In this document: in pieces, positions 55,165-64,000 of the stretch
Layout of the letters: every line of letters starts with the position of its first letter
How positions within the stretch are numbered: the stretch's first letter is position 1
Assembly (NCBI GenBank): GCA_951394405.1
Contig: OX596335.1
Coordinates: 2,232,001-2,296,000, forward strand
Direction of reading: 5' to 3'
Source of the DNA: Coprinellus micaceus
Taxonomy: Eukaryota; Basidiomycota; Agaricomycetes; Agaricales; Psathyrellaceae
DNA length: 64,000 nt
Notes under the pieces: generated by a model
What the model was told of the DNA's origin: nothing
The model's database searches: none
Seen by the model: the letters and a program-made list of their open reading frames with translations, nothing else
Translations under genes and position numbers: made by a program

Positions 55165-56771
55165 ATGCCCTCTGATCAAAGTACATGGCTCATTTCTGTG
55201 CCCCTCGACGGAGATTCTGAGGGTCTCTTGGAGGAGCTATCTCCTAAGCTGGCTCAGCAGGCGAAGCTCCCGGTCCAGGACATCGCTCAGCTTCAGATCC
55301 CATCTTTCAAGGTATGGGTAACGCTGGGAGATGTATTTGCTAGATCTAATGCTACAGGGGGCAGACTGGCACACTGGACTCGCTTATCACGCTCTCTGAG
55401 GATATACCGAAGCAAGACACTTTCTTCACTGCAACTGTCGCAAAGAGCGTTGACACGCTCCGGAACCTCCTGAACAACGATCCGTCAAAGCTCGCGCAGC
55501 ACATCCTCGTCGACGAACGGAACGTCGACAATTACACACTCGGAGGATGGAAGTGGAACGAAGGTCGCTACCCCGTGCAGCGGAGCTTGCGGGAACTGGT
55601 CGATGGGCTGAACAGTGTATGCTTCACTTCTGATTATCTCCTGAAGTCGGCCCACGATTCTAACCAATGATTGAAGGAAATGACGTCGATTGATAACGCT
55701 CTCAAGGCCAAATTGACCAACTATAACTTGGTCAAGGGCTCTCTCACGCAGATGCAGAGGAAGAAGAAGTATGCACAGTCCATATGAACGTTGGACAGGA
55801 GCAACCGCTGATCCCTTGCGCTGTAGCGGCAACCTCTCAGTGCGATCCCTTGCCGACATCGTCACAGCTGACGACTTTGTGCTTGACTCCGAATATCTGG
55901 AGACAGTCCTCGTCGCAGTACCGAAGTGCGTCGCTTTGCTGTTGACGTGATTATTGACTTACCCAGGCCCAAGAAACCTCGTCAAGGAGTGGTACAGCTC
56001 GTATGAGCGGCTAACTTCCATGGTCGTTCCCAGATCAGCAAAGTTCGTGATCTTCCTCGAGCGGTGGTGGGTTCGTTGTTAACCTTCTCACAGAGAGCTC
56101 CTCGCGGATGACGAGTTCGCGCTCTTCAGCGTCGTCATCTTCAAGCGAATACACGATGATTTCATTCAGAAGTGTCGAGAGCGAAAGTGCGTAAACTCTA
56201 CCTCCTACCACATGTGTCCTTTGACATCTATCAAGGTTCCTTGTCCGGGATTTCACTTTCTCGGAAGAAGAGATCGCGAAGGAGAAGGAGGAGCTCGAGA
56301 ATGCCAACGCGACTGAGAAAGAACTATGGGTGAGATTTCTGCAGAACTTACACGTCCCTTTGAACTGATGTGGCTTCCAGACGGAATTACTGCGGCTGGC
56401 CCGCACCAACTTCTCCGAGTCTTTCCAGCTCCTCGTCCATCTCAAAGTTGTCCGCCTGTTCGTCGAAAGTGTCTTGCGCTACGGTCTTCCTTCAAATTAC
56501 ATTGGCGTTGTCGTGAAGGTCCGTCAATATTTAGGTCCCTGCGTCTTGCGGTGCTGAAAGGTCCCCGAAACAGCCTGCCCCCAAGTCAGCGAAGAAGATA
56601 TTCGATGTCCTTCAGAAGCAATTCACCTACCTCAGCCCTAGGTCAAACCCAGTTCAGAAGCGGGCACAGAAACCCACGGGTCAAGAAGACTTCCTTGGTG
56701 AATACCAGAACGTTTTGGACCAGGAGTTCTTTGATTTCGTCTTGTATGAGGTTCCATGGGTCATTTACTAA
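55165..56771 (+). CDS. VMA5: V-type proton ATPase subunit C
   Basis: Nine exons: 55165-55311, 55365-55616, 55677-55768, 55827-55925, 55974-56042, 56094-56186, 56236-56329, 56381-56518 and 56574-56771 (393 aa). Subunit C is the clamp that couples V1 to V0 and is released on glucose loss. Landmarks: [60 protein letters not shown] then [67 protein letters not shown] then [14 protein letters not shown]. At the last intron an acceptor at aaacag (56573) must be used; the nearer gaaag would break the frame. Introns are 47-60 nt. Confidence 0.94.
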
Positions 56772-57300
56772 GCTTCATCCTTGGCTAGCCGTTAGCTCTC
56801 AGTCGGGAGGCGCGAGGCTTTAAAGGTGCGGTGGAGCATAATGTAATGCGCATTGCACCGGCGTCGTGTTCTATTAACGGAGCCGTACGAATATAACCAA
56901 CCGATTATCAGGGGGAGATAGAATACAGAGGTGGAAATCGGGTGAAAGAAGATAACGAAAGGAGGGAAAGCAACGTACAGGATAGAACACCACTGTCCAA
57001 AGGGAGTCGTGCAGCGGCAATAAAATAGGGTAAGAGTGGATAGTAGAGAAACAGGGACGAGTTACTACGACTAAAACAACACAGCAGAGATAGAGCGCAA
57101 TGATAGGTATGTAAATGATGAAGGGTAGGACGATGGGTGGGAGTATACGATGAGATATGTGTACCTAACCATAGCGTGTTCAGCAATATTTTAAGTGGGC
57201 CTCAAGAGGTCGAAGAGGCCAATATGAATAAACGTCCGTCAACGCGTCATGAAAGGGAAGGGAGCGCCCACAAATGTGTGTAGGATGAAGATGTAACTAT
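56772..57300. other. Convergent intergenic (3' UTRs)
   Basis: 529 nt between the VMA5 and KH-protein stops. A purine-rich plus strand from about 56920; probably 3' UTR of the minus-strand gene. No gene seen. Confidence 0.5.
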
Positions 57301-60300
57301 TTACAGTCCAAGGCCGGAAATGACCCGGGTCACATCGTCGACAGTAGAGTCGTCTTCGTGGAGGAGACCAGATCGAGCGGCGGCGGAGCCGACAGATGCA
57401 CGACTTGGTGGACCGTAAACGCTGGGGAACGAGGGGGCGGTGACAGAATTTGGGCTCGAGTTCCCTCCGGTATGTTCCCCAGTTGACGTCGTGGGTGATT
57501 CTGGTTGTGCAAGATGTGATGAATTTTCAGCGATCCGATTGAGAGAATAGGTCAGGTCCAAGGATTGCGCACGATTGTTGAGTGAACGCGGTGGCTTCGC
57601 AGCCAGTTGTTCCTTCAACTTTGCCTCAAGCAATGAGTCTGAACCACGCTTGATGGCGTCTTCGCTGTGCCGTGTTCGGTGTACCCCCGTACCCTGCAAA
57701 AAGGGTTAGCCCCACACTCGGAAGGGAGAGAAAGGGCACGCACAATGGGTGGCAGCGGAGTCCAATGATCAACTTCGGAACCAGGTCCAGAACCAGTGAG
57801 GTAGTTCGCCTCTGGCTCCTCCGGTTCTGCTGGAGGCAGGTTGTAGATATATGCAGGGTTGTTGAACAGGGCCTTCACGTCCGGTGATGAGTTTGCCAGC
57901 CTGAGACGCCTGTCGCCAATGACGTCAGAGCGAATCAGGGACAGGTCCATTGATTCTTCGGACACGGTGCTATTAGTCGCTGGAATTTGAGATGGAATCC
58001 AGAGCGCTTACCATGGCCACGGGTGCGTGCAGCTGAGAGCACCTTACTATCGAAGTGAGGGAACGCTTCCGCAAAAGAATCGCCCCGCTTGTGAGTATGG
58101 GATGTAGGCGATGGGTAAACGTGGATGTTGTGGTTGAGCAAGAACTGTTCCAGCATTTCGCGGGCGGTAATCAAGAAGTCGCTATTGCTGCGCTGGCACC
58201 TGAATTTGAAGGAATAATCTGTCAAGGAATCGGCCGTAGCATTTCCATTTGTGTAGGGGCCGGCAGGGTTGTTCTTGAAATTTGGTGAGATTGCAACTTG
58301 AAGCTCACGTTTGACGCGTTCGACTAGGGCACTAAACTCGGGGTTTGAGACGACCCGAGGAAGGTCTGGGTTGGGAGGCACGGCCATGTCGGCCTCAAAG
58401 GGAACATGATCCTGCAAAGGTGGTAAGTCGGGAGGTCACAAGGACGTCACTTGGTTCTTACGAGAAGCATGGCAGCTGCGATTTGGACCTGGCTTTCGGG
58501 ACCGTAGATAGAAACTATATCCGAAGCGGACTCTTTGTCAGGGAATCTGACGCGTGAATTCGTCTTCGTCTCAATGTCGTGGATAAAGATGCTCTTCTCC
58601 CCCAGTAGTGTGCGATGATAGCGGCGAGGGATGGAGACGGTCTCGATAACGAAGTCTTTGTCCTTTGCGTAAGGTTAGGATCACGCGTCTCCAAGTCAAG
58701 CGCAGGGCGAACCTTCGGGTTGACGAGCTCCATAACGGACTGTTTCAGGTTATCCAGGTTGATGGCGTTCTTGGCAGGAGTTCGTGCAACGACATTGTCC
58801 TCGTTGTCGTTATACCCGCCGAGGGCGGCGAACTCTTCAGCATTTGAGAACTTGACATAGACACCGTACTTCTTCATAATACGCTGGATGCTACGCCCAC
58901 CAACGCCGATGATTCGCTTGTGATACGTCTCAGGAACGTGGAACGAGATCTCTGCAGGCAACTCTTCCTGGAGGAGCGTCAGACCTTGCAGAACTGAAGT
59001 ATCGGGGCCAGCGATGTCAATCAGGAAGTTGTGGTCGTTGAACGTTTCGAACTTGATCTTCACGTTCGTCGTCTGCATGATCTTGTTGATTTTGCCGTTC
59101 TTCTTTCCGCTGATGAACTCGCGGTGCTCGTTGGCGAGCTCAATCTGGAAACGGATTTCGTGGTGGAAAGTCTGTGGGGATGCGGGTTAAGGGGAGTCTC
59201 ACGACTTCGAAATGGGAGATAGACCTTGATTATATCCAGTTCCATGATCATATTCACCGCCGCTCGCACCTCGTTCTCCAAGCCGTGTAGCTCAAAACAC
59301 ATGCTCTTGAAAACGACCTCCGCACTCGAGGCAACGGAGATTTGCTTCAACAGGGCTGCCACAGTACTGGGGTTGATGGTTGGGGGCGGCAGCAGCGCGT
59401 TGAACTGAATGGGCAACAGCCAGAAGGAGCCAACATAATAGTTGCAAGCCTAAACGGATACCATGAGCGAGACTCTACCTTTCACAGTCATGAACACGAA
59501 CCAAACCCATAATGAAGCGGATGGTCCTCTGGATATTGACACGGTGGTCGCCGTAGACTGTGATCAAGCTGGTCTGGCTACCGATCGGCGGGAATTGGAT
59601 GAAAGTCGCATTGTCAGACATGACGCTCCTCAGCTCTTCAGCCCGATCTGTGACCATCCAGTCGAGCTTGCGAGGAAGAATGGCGGTGTCTCGGGACATG
59701 ATATTCTTTGCCTGTAGGGTGTTATGGTTCTGACATGCTTGTACACGTGAAACGGGAGCGAACCTTGGTCAAAGAGACCTGATAGAGCATATCCCTCGCC
59801 CTCTGTACGCCGAAAAACTCGCCGGTAATCCATATCTGATTCCTGGTGTTGCCAAGGTTGGCGCCACCAGACGTGGCTGGGTCTGGCCCAACGAGACCTT
59901 GGAGAGGAGAAGGGAGGTAGATATTCGTGCCCGTCTCTTCGTGAATGGTTTGTAGCGTGCATCGTTTTCGGCCAGCGACGATGGCATGAAGCTTCTGGTC
60001 GATTTCACATATCTCGGAATGGAGGCCGCTCTGGAAAGCGGGTGAGAGATGTACGCAGCATATGAGCAACACACGCACCAGTTCATCCAGCATGACCAGC
60101 AAGCGGACTCGGGCAAGACCCACGGAGTCCTCAGAGCCCGTAACCACCAGTTCACACACACGCTCCGTCTCTAAACCCGACCACCCTGCATTACTGCTGA
60201 TCCCATCCGGAGGCGTTCTGTTGGAAAGGGACATCTGGCTGTTGACCACGGCGATGTGTGCGTTGGTTTGAGCTGCGATATCGTCGAGACGCCGTCTGAC

Positions 60301-60748
60301 CTCTGCCTTGAGCGACGGTTGGGAGGAGAAGGGGGAGTCGAGGATCTCCGACCGCGTCACCCTGATTTTTGCTTGATGCTGAGGCCGGCATGAGACACCG
60401 ACTGGGATCGGACACGACGAGACGCACCTGGATGGGGCACTCCTTCAAGATAAGCCCTCGACTAACCATGACCTGCTGGTACGGGCCCGTAATGTGGAAG
60501 TTCCAGGCCTTGCCACCGTCGACGGGCTGGAATGAGACATGGCAGCCATGCAGAGACATAACCTGGAGGCAAAGCTTCTGGATGGCCTCGGCGTCGGCAG
60601 AAACGGGGTCGGGTGCTGGATGCTGAAGCTGCTGCGCGGCATATGGGTCGCCTAGAGCACTTTGCGCATGGAAGTCGAGCTGGGGGGCGCCAGGGAGGAC
60701 GGTACGGGACCTGCGCGGATACGTGAAGGAGGTGGTGTAGACATCCAT
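57301..60748 (-). CDS. Multi-KH-domain RNA-binding protein
   Basis: Ten exons: 60748-60428, 60378-60079, 60030-59764, 59711-59502, 59449-59225, 59171-58713, 58662-58462, 58411-58012, 57955-57744 and 57693-57301 (995 aa). At least four KH-type units with GxxG-like loops: VAGRKRCTLQTIHEETGTNI, ISGKKNGKINKIMQTTNVKI, IIGVGGRSIQRIMKKYGVYV and LLGEKSIFIHDIETKTNSRV. More degenerate copies lie N-terminal (VTGSEDSVGLARVRLLVML) and C-terminal. The last 250 aa are Ser/Pro/Asn-rich. The architecture recalls fungal vigilin/Khd4-type proteins that regulate mRNA fate; orthology to Ustilago Khd4 is possible but not shown here. The penultimate intron (58011-57956) ends at cgaag after a gactaat branch site; a nearer cag would give only 32 nt. 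Confidence 0.88.
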
Positions 60749-60964
60749 GTCTGATGAGGGTATTCGGAGAGGAGGGTATTGACACAAATGGTATCAACTG
60801 TGACCTGGCCCTGGCCGTTTTTGAAATATAAACGGATTCACGATTGCGAAGAGGAGAAATAAGACGAAGTATAGGAGCAAACCCAAAGATCTGTCTCGCG
60901 GCTCAAAAAACATATATTATTGGCGGGCTTTCAATTCGGTCACATTATCACCACGGCAACTACT

Positions 60965-62585
60965 TCATGCGACACCCCCCATGTCCTCCCATTCCAAATC
61001 CTGCGAGTCATGGTCAAACAGTTTTTGGTAGCACGACCCTGGCTGGCTGAAGTGCTCGTATGGGTTCGAAGGCGAGATCGCTGCACCACATCGGTAGCAA
61101 AAATGCTTTCCGCATTTCCAGCACGTCATCTAGGTTATAATTTCAGTGTCGTTTGCAGCCTGAGGAAAAGGGTACCAACATGGTTACACCCCAGATTCTT
61201 TTCCACATGACAGGAACAGCCAGGGCATTCCGTTGTTGACTGATCAAGCCATTCCTTATTCGCCATCTCCTCCTCGTACCGGAGGATCAGGCGCTTGATG
61301 TTGTTCTTTCCATAACGCTGCTCAATGAAATCCCGCTCCTCAGAATCTTCATCCGCTGCGAGATACTCCAGAACGACCTTCTCTCGATGCTCAATCACGC
61401 ACGCAGAAATCGGGCCATGCCTGGCGGCTATTAGCCGGCGGAGTCCTCATTAGAAGTGGCACCTACCATGTTCGTCTACAGAATGCACAAAAGGTAAAAT
61501 CGCACCGAGCGCATTGCCTGAATCGGTCCCACCCTGATTCAGGATCTTCATTAGGTGGCTTCTTGACTGGTGCCTGACAGTGTTCAACGGGGCAATGGAC
61601 GATCGTTGGATCTGTGGACATTTGAGTGCAGGAACCTGGACTAGATCGACCCTCCACCGACCTTTTTCGATATTTCGTTTCTCCTTGAGCCACCTCCACC
61701 TTTCCACCTCATCGTCCGAGATGACACGAGCGACCTCCTCTTCATTCGCCTCTCGCCTCTGCTTCACGCATTCCAGATCAGGGCAGCCTACACGACTCAC
61801 ATCACCTTCCTCGATGCACAAGCCCCAGAAGTCCTGGAGGCATGGCCGACAGAAGACATGTTCGCATGAGAGGCGCAGGCATTTTGATCCTTTAAGCGTT
61901 GCCAGGCAGACGGAGCATTCGTAGGCATTCTTCGCGAATTGGTAAGATTGAGATGACTCATCGTGGCTAAGTAGAAGTGCAGCAAGGCTCGAGGGGTTCG
62001 AATGCTCGATCCTAACAGTTGTGTCACTCTTAGCGGACCGATCATGGTGTATTGCGATACTTACCTGACGTCGCAATCCACCCCGCCTCGCATCCCAAGG
62101 GTCTCCAAAAAATCTCCCGTCCTTAAACACTCTATCCAAGAGTACAAAACGCTATCTCCGGGGTGCCACATCTCCGTGAGATGCTTGGCAAGGGCGCCGA
62201 TGCTCGGGAGCCAAAGATGCGTCGCCCTTATAAACGAGACCTGTGGTCCTTCTTGAAGTGGGTAGGCTGAGGGAAGAGCAACGTGGATGAGCAAGGGTGG
62301 TAGGGTCAACACTGACACCGTCGCAGTCCCAGCGCTGGGTGGATCCCCTACGATCACCACATTCTGGGGGTGGTCGAATTCCACAGGAACTTCGAGCTTC
62401 AGTGTCCCTTCGTTTATCTGACTGGAGACATATTCCGGGTAGATGGACTGCAAGGATGTCAGCAACCAACTTCCAAGAGACGATAACTCGCAAATACTCA
62501 CTTCCAACACCTCATATTCCTCCTGTTGCAGAATCTGGCACTCATCCAATGTTTCCTGGGTGTGAGAGCTGGTGTGGCTAGTCAT
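60965..62585 (-). CDS. RBR-type E3 ubiquitin ligase, RNF14/Itt1-like
   Basis: Six exons: 62585-62502, 62447-62065, 62011-61662, 61611-61467, 61420-61180 and 61129-60965 (455 aa). RBR ligases take ubiquitin onto a RING2 cysteine before transfer. N-terminal RWD domain (about residues 10-155: EEYEVLESIYPEYV...FDHPQNVVIV...LPPLLIHVALPSAYP). RING1 CSVCLATLKGSKCLRLSCEH then VFCRPCLQDFW; IBR HCPVEHCQAPV...CARCDFTFCAFCRRTWHG; RING2 CPGCSCHVEKNLGCNHMTCW then KCGKHFCYRCG, with the catalytic Cys expected in GCNHMTC. RWD-RBR order is that of human RNF14/ARA54 and yeast Itt1; RNF14 ubiquitinates factors on stalled ribosomes. All zinc ligands seem present. Confidence 0.93.
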
Positions 62586-62822
62586 CCAGATGCAAGTGTA
62601 GGGTGAACGAGAAGAGTTCCGTCACATTTACAAGTATGGGCGCGCTGCAGGTGAGAGAGAGAAGCATTTGATTCCGACAAAAGCAGTGCACCGTCATCCG
62701 TGAGTCGGTTCGGCGCCTATCGCCTTTGCATTAGGTTAGGGTCAACCCAACTTTTTCGATTGACGGGACTCACCAAACCTGAACTCTGCACTTCTCCATG
62801 CCCTCACGATAAACCACACAAC
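62586..62822. promoter_or_regulatory. Divergent promoter, RBR ligase and URB2-like gene
   Basis: 237 bp between head-to-head start codons. No TATA motif seen. Confidence 0.5.
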
Positions 62823-64000
62823 ATGACTTCAGCCCAACATCTTGTGAGGGCTCTGAAGGCTCCTTTGGACCCGCCAGTTGCAGATGGACCCCTGAAGATT
62901 ACCATCGCAGAGCACGCCTGGCACGACGAGTCCTTCTACCTACCCAACAAGGCCGAGGTCATAGCCGAATTCATCTTGTCCAAGTTCTTCAAGGAGCGAA
63001 TGGAGGGAACGTATGTACCCTTCGTACTTTTTCTTAGTCTATACTCATCTGGTATAGCTCACTGGGCAGTGAACGGTACTGGAAGCTTCTGTCTGAGGTC
63101 ATATCTTCAAATAGTGCGCCATGGCTCAGGCCCATCCTGGGGCGGATATCAATTGTTCCAATCGTCACGGCGTCTTTGAACTCTTGGAGCCAGCTTGGGT
63201 CTTTGCACTACGCGGCCTATTGCATTTCGATCCTCTACCCCCTCGGCACGCAGAAATCCACCACCGAGGTGTTGCTGGATGCTTGGGGAGTTTTTCTTAG
63301 GAACTTCGTCGACGATGTATCCGCCGTCAAGATTGGGCTTGTCGTCACACAGGTGTACAGCGATTCACTTAGCAACTCTGCGAGTCGGAAAAAGGTGTGC
63401 CCCGCTTGCTTTTCCAAGGTCATGCTCTAACCGCATTTCAGGCCAGCACCAACTTTATCCAAAACGCTGACCTTCTCAACGCCTGGCTCGAGCGATTGAC
63501 CTCTTCGTCAAACTGCCCGCAATATGAATACCTACGGCAATCCATTCTCTCTTCAGGCGTAGAGACCATCTTCAACCTCGAGACGCTGCGCCCGATGTTT
63601 GAATCCCCAGAATCCGCTCCACTCTTCCTCGCCCTCTCCTCAACCCCCCGTCACACCGTTATTAGAGCCCTCCCATTGGTGTTCGAGCACTATGTGTCCT
63701 CACTGAAAAAACACCGCGGGATTATCCCCTCGGAACTGAACGTCATTGCGATGCGGTTTTACGATGCGTGCACAAGTTTGGTTCGCGAACGAGATACCGA
63801 GGCGTGGAACACCATCTCTGCACTCACCGGGTTGGTCGCAAAAGAGTGTCTTTACGGACAGGGGTCATCTCTGGGACAGAATGTTGCATTTGCGTTGACC
63901 GGGGAACTAACCACCGCCACCGTTCGCTGCCTTTCCGCGACCATCCGTGTGGACTACGACCTCGTCCTCCCCTCCATGGGTAAACTCCTCTCAAGGCTGC
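62823..64000 (+). CDS. URB2: URB2/NPA2-like ribosome-biogenesis protein, 5' part (runs off window)
   Basis: Exons 62823-63010, 63058-63394 and 63442 to the window end, open without a stop (about 360 residues visible). Yeast Urb2/Npa2 is a nucleolar protein in early 60S pre-ribosomes. The N-terminus LKITIAEHAWHDESFYLPNK followed by AEVIAEFILSKFF matches the Urb2 start (human [20 protein letters not shown]). The rest is helical and leucine-rich, HEAT-like (LHYAAYCISILYPLG, HTVIRALPLVFEHYVSSL, SELNVIAMRFYDACTSLV), as expected for this large repeat protein. Urb2 proteins exceed 1000 aa, so most of the gene lies beyond the edge. Identification rests on the N-terminal motif only. Confidence 0.7.

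Noticed and set aside
56519..56573. Apparent frameshift near the end of VMA5
   Set aside because: Using the acceptor at aaacag (56573) instead of gaaag keeps the frame and the subunit C alignment; the gene is intact.
57956..58011. 32 nt intron in the KH gene
   Set aside because: Too short; a 56 nt intron with a gactaat branch site and cgaag acceptor also keeps the frame.
1..64000. CRISPR arrays, rRNA operons, transposons, viral genes
   Set aside because: No spaced direct repeats, rRNA signatures, transposase/reverse-transcriptase motifs or viral proteins were seen.

Overview
The window is nuclear DNA of a filamentous basidiomycete, most likely an Agaricomycete. The evidence is gene structure and gene content. 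Genes are dense, on both strands, and split by many 45-60 nt GT-AG introns. Housekeeping proteins look fungal (MED6, UTP4, TIM10, MPH1, BET-type BDF1, Mug70-like CBS/PB1). There are several F-box/LRR genes of the type expanded in mushrooms, and a BIM1-like copper protein. I reconstructed splice forms by hand. In 25 genes the joined exons keep one reading frame from ATG to stop; a 26th runs off the right edge.

Left part (0-10.6 kb): a C2H2 zinc-finger factor (+), Mediator subunit MED6 (+), a SPAK/OSR1-type STE20 kinase (-) and a CBS-CBS-PB1 membrane-tail protein (-). Middle-left (10.8-26.5 kb): an intact F-box gene and three decayed F-box genes. Among them lie a small multi-pass membrane protein, an Mpv17/Sym1-type protein, a secreted Gly/Asn-repeat protein, and the divergent pair peptidyl-tRNA hydrolase 2 / Pom33-TMEM33.

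Centre (26.6-45.6 kb): compact housekeeping genes, many as head-to-head pairs with 150-220 bp between start codons. The order is UTP4/TIM10, a small zinc-finger protein/threonine aldolase, MPH1(FANCM)/G-patch protein, BDF1, and WDR70/unknown nuclear protein. Right part (46-64 kb): frataxin, a mitochondrial rhodanese, a CTR copper transporter, a BIM1-like copper-binding GPI protein, a small uncharacterised protein, a mercaptopyruvate/thiosulfate sulfurtransferase head-to-head with V-ATPase subunit C, a multi-KH RNA-binding protein, an RNF14-like RBR ubiquitin ligase and the 5' part of an URB2-like gene cut by the window edge.

The most interesting element is the tandem CTR-BIM1 pair at 48.6-50.6 kb. 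BIM1-type proteins cooperate with CTR importers in Cryptococcus, and here the two genes are adjacent, co-directional and flanked by iron-sulfur and sulfur-transfer genes. Second is the patch of decaying F-box genes, one of which carries three successive single-base frame losses and another a foldback inverted repeat. No rRNA, tRNA, CRISPR or transposon was recognised.
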